This document shows, piece after piece, positions 1 to 9,665 of a stretch of DNA of 64,000 nucleotides. The stretch's first letter is position 1. Every line of letters starts with the position of its first letter. Made by a program: the position numbers and the translations under genes. Origin of the DNA: Superficieibacter electus (GTDB lineage Bacteria > Pseudomonadota > Gammaproteobacteria > Enterobacterales > Enterobacteriaceae); assembly GCF_002915575.1 (NCBI RefSeq), contig NZ_PQGD01000004.1:62001-126000 (forward strand). Reading direction: 5' to 3'. The notes below the pieces were generated by a model. It was not told the origin of the DNA and searched no databases. It saw only the letters and a list, made by a program, of their open reading frames with translations.

Positions 1-701
1 GTTATAAAGCGACCAGTTCCGCGCGATTGCTAAGCGCCACGCGGCGGTTTTTCCAGCATCTGTACCGTGAGAAGGTCCGCGCTGACGATCCGAGTGCGCT
101 GCTGGCCTCGCCAAAGCTGCCGCAGCGGTTGCCGAAAGATTTATCCGAGCAGCAGGTTGAACGCCTGCTGCAAGCGCCGGTCACCGATCAGCCGCTGGAA
201 TTACGCGATAAAGCGATGCTGGAAGTCCTGTACGCCACCGGCCTGCGGGTTTCAGAATTAGTCGGGCTGACTATGAGCGATATCAGCCTGCGGCAGGGCG
301 TGGTGCGGGTGATCGGCAAAGGCAATAAAGAGCGGCTGGTGCCGCTGGGCGAAGAAGCGGTGTACTGGCTGGAAACCTGGCTGGAGCACGGTCGCCCGTG
401 GTTATTGAACGGCGTCTCCATCGACGTGCTGTTTCCCAGCCAGCGCGCTCAGCAGATGACCCGCCAGACCTTCTGGCATCGCATTAAGCATTATGCGGCT
501 CTGGCCGGTATCGACAGCGAAAAGTTGTCACCGCACGTGCTGCGTCACGCGTTTGCCACCCATTTACTTAACCACGGCGCGGATTTGCGCGTCGTGCAAA
601 TGCTACTGGGCCATAGCGATCTTTCTACGACGCAAATCTACACCCATGTAGCCACTGAACGCTTACGGCAATTACACCAGCAGCATCATCCGCGTGCGTG
701 A
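1..701 (+). CDS. xerD: Tyrosine recombinase XerD (5' end outside window)
   Basis: Site-specific recombinase that acts with XerC at dif, under FtsK control, to resolve chromosome dimers. The window opens inside the gene: the frame beginning at base 3 reads YKATSSARLL and runs to the stop at 701, leaving about 233 of the usual 298 residues, so most of the N-terminal core-binding domain is missing. Catalytic signatures are all present: Arg in ATGLRVSEL, Lys in GKGNKERL, His-x-x-Arg in HVLRHAFATH, His in LLGHSD and the nucleophilic Tyr in QIYTHV. It is followed after 24 bases by dsbC and then recJ, the same order as in E. coli, probably one transcript. Confidence 0.97.
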   Translation, partial: YKATSSARLLSATRRFFQHLYREKVRADDPSALLASPKLPQRLPKDLSEQQVERLLQAPVTDQPLELRDKAMLEVLYATGLRVSELVGLTMSDISLRQGVVRVIGKGNKERLVPLGEEAVYWLETWLEHGRPWLLNGVSIDVLFPSQRAQQMTRQTFWHRIKHYAALAGIDSEKLSPHVLRHAFATHLLNHGADLRVVQMLLGHSDLSTTQIYTHVATERLRQLHQQHHPRA

Positions 702-725
702 TTGCCCGATCTAAAAGGATAAGAT

Positions 726-1439
726 ATGAAAAAAGGTTTATTGCTCCTCTCGCTGTTGACGACGGCCTTTAGCGGTCTGGCTCAGGCAGACGATGCGGCA
801 ATCCAGCAGGCGCTGACCAAACTTGGCGTGCAAAGTACCGACATTCAACCTTCACCCGTTGCTGGCATGAAAACCGTGCTGACCAACAGCGGCGTGCTGT
901 ACGTGTCTGATGACGGCAAGCATATGATCCAGGGACCACTGTATGATGTCAGCGGCGCTCAGCCGGTCAATGTCACCAACCAGTTGTTGATGAAACACCT
1001 GAACGCGCTGGAAAAAGAGATGATCATCTATAAAGCGCCACAGGAGAAATACGTTATCACCGTCTTTACCGACATCACCTGCGGTTATTGTCACAAGCTG
1101 CATGAAGAGATGAGCGATTACAATGCGCTGGGGATCACCGTGCGTTATCTTGCCTTCCCGCGAGCCGGCCTGCAAAGCCAGCCTGAGCAGGATATGAAAG
1201 CCATCTGGTGCGCCAAAGACCGCAACAAGGCTTTTGATGATGCAATGAACAGCAAAGGCGTTAAGCCGGCGTCCTGCAACATCGACATTGCCGATCATTA
1301 TGCCCTCGGCATCCAGTTTGGCGTTAACGGCACCCCGGCTATCGTTCTGAGCGATGGCAACGTAGTGCCGGGTTATCAGGGGCCGAAAGAGATGAAAGCG
1401 TTCCTCGACGAGCATCAAAAACAGACCGGCGGTAAATAA
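726..1439 (+). CDS. dsbC: Thiol:disulfide interchange protein DsbC
   Basis: Periplasmic disulfide isomerase that reshuffles wrong disulfides and is kept reduced by DsbD. The 237-residue product has a Sec signal peptide (MKKGLLLL...GLAQA, cleavage before DDAAI), an N-terminal dimerisation domain, and a thioredoxin-fold domain with the CGYC active site. A second cysteine pair (WCAKD and SCNID) matches the structural disulfide of the family. Length equals the usual 236-237. A good ribosome site (AAAAGGAT) precedes the ATG. The stop lies 5 bases before recJ, so the genes are co-transcribed. Confidence 0.97.
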   Translation: MKKGLLLLSLLTTAFSGLAQADDAAIQQALTKLGVQSTDIQPSPVAGMKTVLTNSGVLYVSDDGKHMIQGPLYDVSGAQPVNVTNQLLMKHLNALEKEMIIYKAPQEKYVITVFTDITCGYCHKLHEEMSDYNALGITVRYLAFPRAGLQSQPEQDMKAIWCAKDRNKAFDDAMNSKGVKPASCNIDIADHYALGIQFGVNGTPAIVLSDGNVVPGYQGPKEMKAFLDEHQKQTGGK

Positions 1440-1444
1440 TTCGC

Positions 1445-3178
1445 GTGAAACAACCGATACAACTACGCCGCCGAGAGGTGGATGAAACCGCGGATCTCCC
1501 TGCCGATGTGCCCGTCCTGCTGCGACGCCTCTATGCCAGTCGCGGCGTAAAGCATGCGCAGGATCTGGAGCGCGGCGTCAAAGGCATGCTGACCTGGCAG
1601 CAGTTGACCGGCATTGAGAAAGCGGTCGATATGCTTTACAACGCCCTTCGCGAAGGGCTTAGGATCGTCGTGGTCGGCGACTTTGATGCCGATGGGGCAA
1701 CCAGTACCGCGCTCAGCGTGCTGGCACTGCGGGCGCTGGGCTGTGAGAGCGTGGCCTACCTGGTGCCGAACCGTTTTGAAGATGGCTACGGCTTAAGTCC
1801 GGAAGTGGTCGATCAGGCGCATGCGCGCGGTGCGCAGATGATCATGACCGTGGATAACGGCATTTCATCCATTACCGGCGTCGAGCGGGCGCATGCCCTG
1901 GGAATACCGGTCCTGATCACCGATCATCACCTGCCCGGCGACACGCTGCCAGACGCTGAAGCGATCGTTAATCCTAACCTGCGCGACTGCCCCTTCCCGT
2001 CGAAATCGCTGGCGGGCGTGGGCGTGGCGTTTTACCTGATGCTGGCCTTGCGTGCGCACCTGCGTGAGCAAGGTTGGTTTGAGGCGCGTGGTATTGCCAT
2101 GCCCAACCTGGCCGAGCTGTTGGATCTGGTGGCGCTCGGTACGGTAGCGGATGTGGTGCCGCTGGATGCCAACAACCGTATCCTGACCTGGCAGGGGCTG
2201 AATCGCATTCGCGCAGGGAAATGTCGGCCAGGCATTAAAGCCCTGCTGGAAATTTCTCGTCGTGAACCGCACCGGCTCGCCGCCAGCGACTTGGGGTTCG
2301 CCCTGGGGCCACGGCTGAACGCCGCCGGACGGCTGGATGATATGTCGGTCGGCGTTGCGCTGCTGCTGTGTGAGAACATCGCCGAAGCGCGGGTGCTGGC
2401 AAGCGAACTTGATGCGCTCAACCAGACGCGCAAAGAGATCGAGCAGGGGATGCAAATCGAAGCGCTGGCGCTGTGTGAAAAGCTGGAGCGCAGCCGCGAG
2501 GCGCTGCCCGGCGGGCTGGCGATGTATCATCCCGAATGGCATCAGGGAGTAGTGGGCATTCTGGCCTCGCGGATTAAAGAGCGTTTTCACCGTCCGGTGA
2601 TTGCCTTCGCGCCTGCCGGAGACGGTACCCTGAAAGGCTCGGGCCGTTCCATTGCTGGTCTGCATATGCGCGACGCGCTGGAGCGTCTGGATACCCTCTA
2701 CCCGGATCTGATTATCAAATTCGGCGGTCATGCAATGGCAGCCGGGCTGTCGCTGGACGAAGCGCGCTTTGACGAATTCCAGCAGCGTTTCGGTGAGCTG
2801 ATTACTGAATGGCTCGATCCGGCATTATTGCAGGGGGAAGTGGTTTCCGACGGACCGCTCTCGCCCGGCGAGATGACGCTGGAAATCGCAGAGATGCTGC
2901 GCGACGCCGGTCCCTGGGGGCAAATGTTCCCGGAACCGCTGTTTGACGGCCGCTTCCGCCTGCTACAGCAGCGCATCGTCGGCGAACGTCATCTTAAAGT
3001 GATGGTCGAGCCGGTCGGCGGCGGTCCCTTACTTGACGGTATCGCGTTTAATGTGGATACCACCTGTTGGCCGGACAACGGCGTGCGCGAGGTTGAACTG
3101 GCTTACAAACTTGATATTAATGAGTTTCGCGGCAACCGCAGTTTGCAAATTATTATCGACCACATCTGGCCGATATAG
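1445..3178 (+). CDS. recJ: Single-stranded-DNA-specific exonuclease RecJ
   Basis: 5'-3' ssDNA exonuclease of the RecF recombination pathway and of mismatch and base-excision repair. 577 residues, the family length. The DHH phosphoesterase motifs are clear: DFDADGATS, TVDNGIS and DHHLPGD in the N-terminal half, which bind the two metal ions, and the DHHA1 motif GGHAMAAGL in the C-terminal half; an OB-fold follows. The start is a GTG only 5 bases after the dsbC stop, with no separate strong ribosome site, suggesting translational coupling to dsbC, which would keep synthesis low as in E. coli. Confidence 0.97.
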   Translation: MKQPIQLRRREVDETADLPADVPVLLRRLYASRGVKHAQDLERGVKGMLTWQQLTGIEKAVDMLYNALREGLRIVVVGDFDADGATSTALSVLALRALGCESVAYLVPNRFEDGYGLSPEVVDQAHARGAQMIMTVDNGISSITGVERAHALGIPVLITDHHLPGDTLPDAEAIVNPNLRDCPFPSKSLAGVGVAFYLMLALRAHLREQGWFEARGIAMPNLAELLDLVALGTVADVVPLDANNRILTWQGLNRIRAGKCRPGIKALLEISRREPHRLAASDLGFALGPRLNAAGRLDDMSVGVALLLCENIAEARVLASELDALNQTRKEIEQGMQIEALALCEKLERSREALPGGLAMYHPEWHQGVVGILASRIKERFHRPVIAFAPAGDGTLKGSGRSIAGLHMRDALERLDTLYPDLIIKFGGHAMAAGLSLDEARFDEFQQRFGELITEWLDPALLQGEVVSDGPLSPGEMTLEIAEMLRDAGPWGQMFPEPLFDGRFRLLQQRIVGERHLKVMVEPVGGGPLLDGIAFNVDTTCWPDNGVREVELAYKLDINEFRGNRSLQIIIDHIWPI

Positions 3179-3360
3179 CCTCTGACATTAACCGTCAGTT
3201 TCAAAATCCGGCAGATGATTATGGCGAGTCTGCCGGGTATTTTTGACCTTACATCGCGATACATCCCGACTAATTTTCTGTGTATAAAAAAAGCCGTGAA
3301 TTGGGTACAATCTCACCCTTATAACTGCATTTTGACACGTCCAATAAAAGAAACCTGACT

Positions 3361-4459
3361 ATGTTTGAAATTAATCCGGTAAAAAACCGCATTCAGGACC
3401 TCACGGATCGCTCCGGCGTTCTTAGGGGGTATCTTTGACTATGATGCCAAGAAAGAGCGTCTTGAAGAAGTAAACGCCGAGCTGGAGCAGCCGGACGTCT
3501 GGAACGAACCTGAACGCGCGCAGGCGCTGGGTAAAGAACGCTCCTCTCTTGAAGCTATCGTTGAAACACTGGATCAAATGACTCAGGGGCTGGAGGATGT
3601 TTCCGGACTGCTGGATCTGGCGGTCGAAGCCGAAGACGACGAAACCTTCAACGAGGCTGTCGCCGAACTGGACGTGCTGGAAGAAAAACTGGCGCAGCTG
3701 GAATTCCGCCGCATGTTCTCGGGTGAATACGACAACGCTGACTGCTACCTTGATATCCAGGCCGGTTCCGGCGGTACTGAAGCGCAGGACTGGGCCAGCA
3801 TGCTGGAACGTATGTATCTGCGCTGGGCAGAAGCGCGCGGCTTTAAAACCGAAATTATCGAAGAGTCTGAAGGTGAAGTGGCGGGTATCAAATCCGTGAC
3901 TATCAAGATCTCCGGTGATTACGCCTACGGCTGGCTGCGTACCGAAACCGGCGTACACCGTCTGGTACGTAAGAGTCCGTTCGACTCTGGCGGCCGTCGC
4001 CATACCTCGTTCAGCTCCGCGTTTGTTTACCCGGAAGTGGACGACGATATTGATATCGAAATCAACCCGGCCGACCTGCGCATCGACGTCTACCGCGCGT
4101 CCGGTGCCGGTGGTCAGCACGTTAACCGTACTGAGTCGGCCGTCCGTATTACGCACATTCCGACCAACACGGTGACCCAGTGTCAGAACGACCGTTCTCA
4201 GCATAAAAACAAAGACCAGGCCATGAAGCAGATGAAAGCGAAGCTTTATGAGCTGGAAATGCAGAAGAAAAATGCTGAGAAACAGGCGATGGAAGATAAC
4301 AAATCTGACATCGGCTGGGGTAGCCAGATCCGTTCTTATGTCCTTGATGACTCTCGCATTAAAGATCTGCGCACCGGGGTTGAAACCCGTAACACGCAGG
4401 CGGTGCTGGATGGCAGCCTGGACCAATTCATTGAAGCAAGTTTAAAAGCAGGGTTATGA
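3361..4459 (+). CDS. prfB: Peptide chain release factor RF2 (programmed +1 frameshift)
   Basis: Recognises UGA and UAA and triggers peptide release. The gene is two frames: ATG at 3361 through codon 25 (CTT, 3433-3435), then an in-frame TGA at 3436-3438; skipping T3436 enters the main frame to the stop at 4459, giving 365 residues, the family length. The GGQ peptidyl-hydrolase motif is in SGAGGQHVN and the stop-codon recognition region is present. The residue at position 246 is Ala ([10 protein letters not shown]), as in most bacteria and unlike E. coli K-12, which carries Thr there. lysS follows after 9 bases, as in E. coli. Confidence 0.97.
3421..3439 (+). promoter_or_regulatory. prfB autoregulatory +1 frameshift site
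   Basis: The bases AGGGGGTATCTTTGAC hold an internal Shine-Dalgarno-like AGGGGG, three bases before the slippery CTT, followed by UGA-C. This is the conserved RF2 autoregulation signal: when RF2 is scarce the ribosome pauses at UGA and shifts +1 on CUU. An ordinary gene caller will start prfB too late (for example at 3578) if it ignores the site. Confidence 0.97.
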
Positions 4460-4468
4460 GGAACCAAC

Positions 4469-5986
4469 ATGTCTGAACAACACGTACAGAGCGCTGACGC
4501 GGCGGCCGATCTTAATAATGAACTGAAAGCACGTCGCGAGAAGCTGGCTGGTCTGCGCGAGCAGGGAATTGCCTTCCCGAACGATTTTCGTCGCGATCAC
4601 ACCTCAGACCAACTGCACGCTGACTTTGATGCCAAAGAAAACGAAGAGCTGGAAGCGCTGAACATTGAAGTAACCGTGGCTGGCCGTATGATGACCCGTC
4701 GTATTATGGGCAAGGCGTCCTTTGTTACCCTGCAAGATGTAGGTGGCCGCATTCAGCTGTATGTTGCCCGTGACGACCTGCCGGAAGGCGTTTACAACGA
4801 GCAGTTCAAAAAATGGGACCTCGGCGACATCCTCGGCGCGAAAGGCAAACTGTTCAAAACCAAAACCGGCGAGCTGTCGATCCACTGCACCGAACTGCGT
4901 CTGCTGACCAAAGCGCTGCGTCCACTACCGGACAAATTCCACGGTTTGCAGGATCAGGAAGCGCGCTACCGTCAGCGCTATCTCGATCTCATCTCTAACG
5001 ATGAATCGCGCAACACCTTTAAAGCACGTTCGCAGATCCTGGCGGGTATTCGTCAGTTCATGGTCGGCCGCGGCTTTATGGAAGTGGAAACCCCGATGAT
5101 GCAGGTGATCCCTGGCGGCGCGTCTGCGCGTCCGTTCATCACCCATCATAACGCGCTGGATCTGGACATGTACCTGCGTATCGCGCCGGAACTGTACCTG
5201 AAACGTCTGGTGGTCGGTGGTTTTGAGCGTGTGTTCGAAATCAACCGTAACTTCCGTAATGAAGGCATCTCCGTTCGCCATAATCCAGAGTTCACCATGA
5301 TGGAACTCTATATGGCATACGCGGATTACAAAGATCTGATCGAGCTGACCGAATCCCTGTTCCGCACGCTGGCGCAGGACGTTCTGGGCAAAACTGAAGT
5401 GCCTTACGGCGATGTGACGTTTGATTTCGGCAAGCCGTTTGAAAAACTGACCATGCGCGAAGCCATCAAGAAATACCGTCCGGAAACGGAAATGGCCGAG
5501 CTGGATAATTTCGACTCTGCTAAAGCGATTGCCGAATCTATCGGTATCAAACCTGAGAAGAGCTGGGGCCTGGGCCGCATCGTGACCGAGATCTTCGAAG
5601 AAGTGGCAGAAGCGCATCTGATCCAGCCGACCTTCATCACCGAATATCCGGCAGAGGTTTCTCCACTGGCGCGCCGTAACGACGTGAACCCGGAAATCAC
5701 CGACCGCTTTGAATTCTTCATCGGCGGCCGTGAAATCGGTAACGGCTTTAGCGAGCTGAACGATGCCGAAGATCAGGCGCAGCGCTTCCAGGATCAGGTT
5801 GATGCTAAAGCGGCGGGTGATGACGAAGCGATGTTCTTCGACGAAGACTACGTGACCGCGCTGGAACATGGTCTGCCGCCGACCGCCGGTCTGGGTATTG
5901 GTATTGACCGTATGGTCATGCTGTTCACCAATAGCCACACCATCCGCGACGTGATCCTGTTCCCGGCGATGCGTCCGGTGAAATAA
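4469..5986 (+). CDS. lysS: Lysyl-tRNA synthetase, class II
   Basis: Charges tRNA-Lys with lysine in the cytosol. 505 residues, as in E. coli LysS. An N-terminal OB-fold anticodon-binding domain (roughly residues 65-150) is followed by the class II catalytic core with motif 2 ([15 protein letters not shown]) and motif 3 ([12 protein letters not shown]). Ribosome site GAGGAAC precedes the ATG. The gene is 9 bases behind prfB, so the two form one operon, and a strong hairpin follows the stop. Confidence 0.98.
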   Translation: MSEQHVQSADAAADLNNELKARREKLAGLREQGIAFPNDFRRDHTSDQLHADFDAKENEELEALNIEVTVAGRMMTRRIMGKASFVTLQDVGGRIQLYVARDDLPEGVYNEQFKKWDLGDILGAKGKLFKTKTGELSIHCTELRLLTKALRPLPDKFHGLQDQEARYRQRYLDLISNDESRNTFKARSQILAGIRQFMVGRGFMEVETPMMQVIPGGASARPFITHHNALDLDMYLRIAPELYLKRLVVGGFERVFEINRNFRNEGISVRHNPEFTMMELYMAYADYKDLIELTESLFRTLAQDVLGKTEVPYGDVTFDFGKPFEKLTMREAIKKYRPETEMAELDNFDSAKAIAESIGIKPEKSWGLGRIVTEIFEEVAEAHLIQPTFITEYPAEVSPLARRNDVNPEITDRFEFFIGGREIGNGFSELNDAEDQAQRFQDQVDAKAAGDDEAMFFDEDYVTALEHGLPPTAGLGIGIDRMVMLFTNSHTIRDVILFPAMRPVK

Positions 5987-6003
5987 GTCTGGTGTACTGA
6001 ATG

Positions 6004-6036
6004 AGCCCCGGCGTTTAGCGCGTCGGGGCTTTTTTT
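6004..6036 (+). terminator. Rho-independent terminator after lysS
   Basis: The stem AGCCCCGGCG / CGTCGGGGCT is followed by seven T. The convergent idi stop codon lies in the T run, so the same hairpin may serve both strands, although the opposite side lacks a comparable T tract. Confidence 0.9.
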
Positions 6037-6583
6037 ATGCCGTGTAGATATAACGTTGCAGTGCGTCGCGCGCGTCAGCAGACGATGCCTGCTGGACCAT
6101 CCACGGGCTGAACGCCCACGGCGTGACGGCCAGCGCATGAAACATCTCTTCCAGTGCGATCCACTGGCAATCCATTACTTCGTCGGGATTCGGCTGGATG
6201 TCGCTGATAACCTGCGCGGCATAGACCGGGCAAACTTCGTTTTCCATAATGCCTGAAGGGTCGGTTTCACAGTAGCGGAAGGCCGGATAGACCAGCACCG
6301 GACTGGCAACGTCGACGCCAAGCTCGAAGCGGCAGCGGCGGAAAATGGCTTGTTCAAAACTCTCTCCCTCCTGCGGATGCCCGCAGACCGAGTTGGTCCA
6401 CACGCCGGGCCAGGCTTTTTTGCTCAGCGCGCGGCGCGTCACCAGAAGCTGTCCCTGCGTATTGAACAACCATGATGAAAAAGCCAGATGTAGAGGCGTT
6501 GATGCCGTATGAGCCGCATACTTTTCCAGCGTGCCGGAGGGACTACCCTGTGCATCCAGTAAAATGACATGTTCCTTGATCAT
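6035..6583 (-). CDS. idi: Isopentenyl-diphosphate Delta-isomerase type I
   Basis: Interconverts IPP and DMAPP in isoprenoid synthesis. 182 residues with the Nudix-like type I fold: the metal-binding region around [11 protein letters not shown], the conserved Cys in TNSVCGHP (catalytic Cys67 of E. coli), and the Glu in ENEVCPVYA. The C-terminal [10 protein letters not shown] motif is typical. It sits convergently next to lysS, the E. coli arrangement. Confidence 0.95.
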   Translation of the reverse strand: MIKEHVILLDAQGSPSGTLEKYAAHTASTPLHLAFSSWLFNTQGQLLVTRRALSKKAWPGVWTNSVCGHPQEGESFEQAIFRRCRFELGVDVASPVLVYPAFRYCETDPSGIMENEVCPVYAAQVISDIQPNPDEVMDCQWIALEEMFHALAVTPWAFSPWMVQQASSADARDALQRYIYTA

Positions 6584-6598
6584 GGATACTCCTCAGCC

Positions 6599-6626
6599 AA
6601 AAAGGACCCGAGGATTTGCTCGGGTC
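6599..6626 (-). terminator. Terminator of the decarboxylase / DUF554 operon
   Basis: Read on the minus strand, GACCCGAG / CTCGGGTC with a 6-base loop is followed by CTTTTT. It lies just downstream of the DUF554 stop at 6637 and upstream of idi, so it separates the two minus-strand units. Confidence 0.8.
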
Positions 6627-6636
6627 TTCATAAAAA

Positions 6637-7353
6637 TCAGCCGACAAGCGTAGCCCAAAAATGCGAGAAAGGCATTACCAAAACCAGTCCTGGCAGCATA
6701 TTTGCGACAGGAAACATTTTGATATTACAGATACGCAGGCCCGTTGCGACCATCAATAACCCACCCGCACAGGAAAAATCGGCCATCATTTGTGGAGTAA
6801 TCATAGGCAGGATGAATACTGCGAGCATGGCGAGAGCAATCTGAATAATTACTTGTGGAATTGCTATCGTCATTACCGAATAGCCTAACAAGGTGGCAAA
6901 AATACCTGCCGTAAATAGATCAAGAATGGTTTTGATATAAAGGATTGATGGATCTCCACTCATACCTTCCGTCATTGCGCCAAAAATACCGGTACCACTG
7001 GCGCAAAATAATACCAGAATAGCAACGAATTTTTCGGTAAATTCCTCATGCGTTAAACCTGGCACGGCGGGAAGTACTCTGTTGATTATTCCACGGGTGG
7101 ATCCCGCTGCTTTCCCGATTCCTTTTTCCAGATGCAATACTTCGCCGATGATCGCGCCGATCACCATGGCCAGTACCACGGCGGGCATATATTTTACTTT
7201 TAATACCAGCGTAATACCAAGACCGACCGAACATAGCCCGAACGTCATTGGTAGCGCCGTTTTAACACGTTCAGGAAGTTTTCCCCCGGCGAACGCTCCC
7301 AGCAGCCCGCCAATAATTACTGCCGAGCCATTTACATATGGACCAATTAACAT
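6637..7353 (-). CDS. DUF554 (YqgA-like) inner-membrane protein
   Basis: 238 residues, almost entirely hydrophobic helices (about 6-7), beginning MLIGPYVNGSAVIIGGLLGAFAGGKLPERVK, abridged here to its pattern: a short N-terminal helix then a Gly-rich segment and the conserved GLCSVGLGI region. This is the DUF554/YqgA/YdfK pattern, whose biochemical role is unknown. It is the third gene of the operon UbiD-like, UbiX-like, DUF554 with only 20 bases between it and the UbiX-like gene, so it may move an aromatic acid, the phenolic product or CO2/bicarbonate; that is inference from position alone. Confidence 0.8.
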   Translation of the reverse strand: MLIGPYVNGSAVIIGGLLGAFAGGKLPERVKTALPMTFGLCSVGLGITLVLKVKYMPAVVLAMVIGAIIGEVLHLEKGIGKAAGSTRGIINRVLPAVPGLTHEEFTEKFVAILVLFCASGTGIFGAMTEGMSGDPSILYIKTILDLFTAGIFATLLGYSVMTIAIPQVIIQIALAMLAVFILPMITPQMMADFSCAGGLLMVATGLRICNIKMFPVANMLPGLVLVMPFSHFWATLVG

Positions 7354-7373
7354 TTTGAATTTTCCTTTGGATA

Positions 7374-7955
7374 TTAACGATCGTGATTGAGTTTGCCTTC
7401 CCCCCAGCGTGGGATTGTATTTATCTCAAGATCGAAAAGATCCAGAGCACGGCTCACGCTATGGGTAATAATGGCGTCCACCGTGGGCGGACGTTGATAT
7501 AGCGCCGGAACGGGCGGAAAGATGATCCCCCCCATTTCGGTGACCGCCTGCATATTGCGAATATGCCCAAGGTTGAGCGGCGTTTCTCGTGCCAGAAGCA
7601 CCAGACGTCGCCGTTCTTTTAGCACCACGTCTGCCGCCCGGGTCAGCAAATTATCGGTCAGCGCGTGCGCAATAGCCCCCAGCGTACGCATGGAGCAGGG
7701 GGCTATCAGCATTCCCACGGTTTTAAACGATCCGCTGGAAATTGACGCACCTAAATCGCCGATGGGATGCACGACATCGGCCATCGCCATCACTTCATCC
7801 AGACGGTAATCTGTTTCCAGCTCGCAGGTTTTTTCTGCGCCCTTCGAAATGACCAGATGAACCTCTGGCGGCAGGGGCTGAAGAAGTTCCAGCGCCTTTA
7901 CGCCATATTGAAAACCTGATGCACCGCTGATGCCGAGGATGATGCGTGGTTTCAT
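7374..7955 (-). CDS. UbiX/Pad1-type flavin prenyltransferase (VdcB/EcdB-like)
   Basis: Makes prenylated FMN, the cofactor of UbiD-type decarboxylases. 193 residues with the flavoprotein fold: [13 protein letters not shown] at the N-terminus for FMN phosphate, the [16 protein letters not shown] segment, and [13 protein letters not shown]-like helix with the conserved [13 protein letters not shown] prenyl-diphosphate site. It overlaps no neighbour but lies 12 bases behind the UbiD-like gene. This paralogue is the type found in vdc/ecd/lpd operons rather than the ubiquinone-pathway ubiX, because of its partner and the divergent LysR gene. Confidence 0.9.
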   Translation of the reverse strand: MKPRIILGISGASGFQYGVKALELLQPLPPEVHLVISKGAEKTCELETDYRLDEVMAMADVVHPIGDLGASISSGSFKTVGMLIAPCSMRTLGAIAHALTDNLLTRAADVVLKERRRLVLLARETPLNLGHIRNMQAVTEMGGIIFPPVPALYQRPPTVDAIITHSVSRALDLFDLEINTIPRWGEGKLNHDR

Positions 7956-7967
7956 CGTCAGCGCTCC

Positions 7968-9452
7968 TTAGCTGAAGTCCGGCAGGAAGCGTTTGACATC
8001 TACTTCTTTGAATTTTGAACGTTCAAAATTGTGCTTCAGATGGAATGGTACGGTGCAGTCGAATATCGTTTTACAGGACATTCCTTGTTGCAGTATGGAC
8101 GGGCTATATTCAGGTACCTGCGACGGGTCAAGCGGATGGCAGCGCACGCCGGGGATAAATACAGTATCCACATCGCCCTGATAGCGTGTTTGCATCGCCC
8201 ACATCACATCATCGCTGTCGAAAATGTCCACATCTTCATCCACCAGGATAACGTGTTTCAGTTCCGGGAAAGCGGAGAATGCCAGTAGCGCTGCCTGACG
8301 CTGACGGCCTTCATCTGCCGGTGAGGTCTTTTTAAATTGCAACACGGCCAGTAATTTGCCGCCGCCCGCGGAGTGCGCGAAAACATTAAGCAGCTTGCCC
8401 GGCATGGCGCGTTCCACCATATCGAGAATGCTGGCTTCCGTCGGGATCCCGGCCATATTGACGTGTTCCTCGCCAGGACCGACAGTGGTACGCCACATCG
8501 GATTTTTACGGTGAGTAACGGCCTTCACCTTAATGACCGGGATCGCCTCTTTCGCTTCACCGGTGTAGCCGGGAAACTCCGGCATCGCTCTTCCCGTCCG
8601 GGTGTTCTGATCTTCCCGCACACGCACAGTTGGCAATAACTCGCCTTCAATAACGATCTCGGCATGCGCAATGGCTTTCTCATTGATGGTCATGCATTGC
8701 ACCATCTCTACCGCATGGCCGCGAAGTGCACCGGCAATACTTAATTCGTTGAAGCCCAGCGGGGTGGTCGGTGGTTCAAAACAGGCGGCGATCTCAATGG
8801 CGGGATCGACCCCGATGCTGATAGAGATTGGCAGCGGTTCACCCATTGCCTCCGCTTTCATGCGGAAAGCATCAATATGACGTCCCGGCGTCAGCCACAT
8901 TGAGAGTTCATCGCGGCTTTGCACACACAGTCGGTGAATGGTGATATCGGATTCATGCGTTTGCGGATCGGAGGCGTAACACAGCCCCATGGTGATGTAA
9001 GGACCCGCGTCTTCTTCTGTATTGGTCGGCGCGGGCAGCAATTTACGCAAATCAAAATCCGGGTCGCTTGCCAGATGCACAACCTGCTGGCAAAGCGCGT
9101 TATCCTCTATCGTTACCGGAGCGATAGCGTGTTGTACTGAATCCTTCAGTAAATGCCCCAGTTTTTCTGGCGCGCAGTTCAAAAAATGACCGACACGCTG
9201 GCGTGAGCCGTTAAGCCCGATAGCAACGCTAATGTCATTAAAGCCTTTGATTTTATTGAATACCATGACCGGTCCATTTTTGCGTGTTGGACGCTGGCAG
9301 GTGCCGCCTGCGCCGACGTAACGATAAACGCCGGAAAGCTCCGCATGGGGGTCAACTTCGGTACTGGTTTCGACATATTCACCGGGCAACGTTTTGAGTA
9401 ACGCGAGCGCAGAACGTAAATCATGTACCACTTTATTATCTGAATTTGCCAT
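7968..9452 (-). CDS. UbiD-family hydroxyarylic acid decarboxylase (VdcC/LpdC-like)
   Basis: Predicted reversible non-oxidative decarboxylase of hydroxylated benzoates (vanillate, 4-hydroxybenzoate, protocatechuate or gallate type; the exact substrate cannot be read). 494 residues. I take ATG at 9452 (MANSDNKVVHDLRSALALL) because it has a ribosome site ATGGAAC and matches the family N-terminus; an open frame extends about 31 codons further but reads as non-coding. UbiD features include the YRYVGAGGTCQRPT start region, the metal/prFMN-binding core, and the catalytic-loop sequence IEGELLPTVRVRED. The usual third partner VdcD (about 75 residues) is not present nearby. Confidence 0.9.
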   Translation of the reverse strand: MANSDNKVVHDLRSALALLKTLPGEYVETSTEVDPHAELSGVYRYVGAGGTCQRPTRKNGPVMVFNKIKGFNDISVAIGLNGSRQRVGHFLNCAPEKLGHLLKDSVQHAIAPVTIEDNALCQQVVHLASDPDFDLRKLLPAPTNTEEDAGPYITMGLCYASDPQTHESDITIHRLCVQSRDELSMWLTPGRHIDAFRMKAEAMGEPLPISISIGVDPAIEIAACFEPPTTPLGFNELSIAGALRGHAVEMVQCMTINEKAIAHAEIVIEGELLPTVRVREDQNTRTGRAMPEFPGYTGEAKEAIPVIKVKAVTHRKNPMWRTTVGPGEEHVNMAGIPTEASILDMVERAMPGKLLNVFAHSAGGGKLLAVLQFKKTSPADEGRQRQAALLAFSAFPELKHVILVDEDVDIFDSDDVMWAMQTRYQGDVDTVFIPGVRCHPLDPSQVPEYSPSILQQGMSCKTIFDCTVPFHLKHNFERSKFKEVDVKRFLPDFS

Positions 9453-9665
9453 TATTGTTCCATCCGTATGAAAAATGATGGCTGATACACTATTTTTTCC
9501 CTGTGAATAAGACAAATACCGTTTACCAGAGGCAAGGTAGATCAAAAAAGTTAACTTTATCGAAATGTTAATTTTTTATTAATTAATACCTGTTTTGCTG
9601 ATTTACAGGGAATATTTACTTTTGGCATAGAAGTGGGATACTGCTGCACGGCAAAGAGAGGAATT
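9453..9665. promoter_or_regulatory. Divergent control region, decarboxylase operon / LysR gene
   Basis: About 213 AT-rich bases between the two divergent starts. It should carry both promoters and the LysR-type T-N11-A binding sites; I cannot single out one operator with confidence. Confidence 0.5.

Noticed and set aside
852-1418. Long open frame antisense to dsbC
   Set aside because: Mirrors dsbC codons; no ribosome site; dsbC is certain.
3422-4426. Open frame of 334 codons antisense to prfB
   Set aside because: Shadow of a highly biased essential gene.
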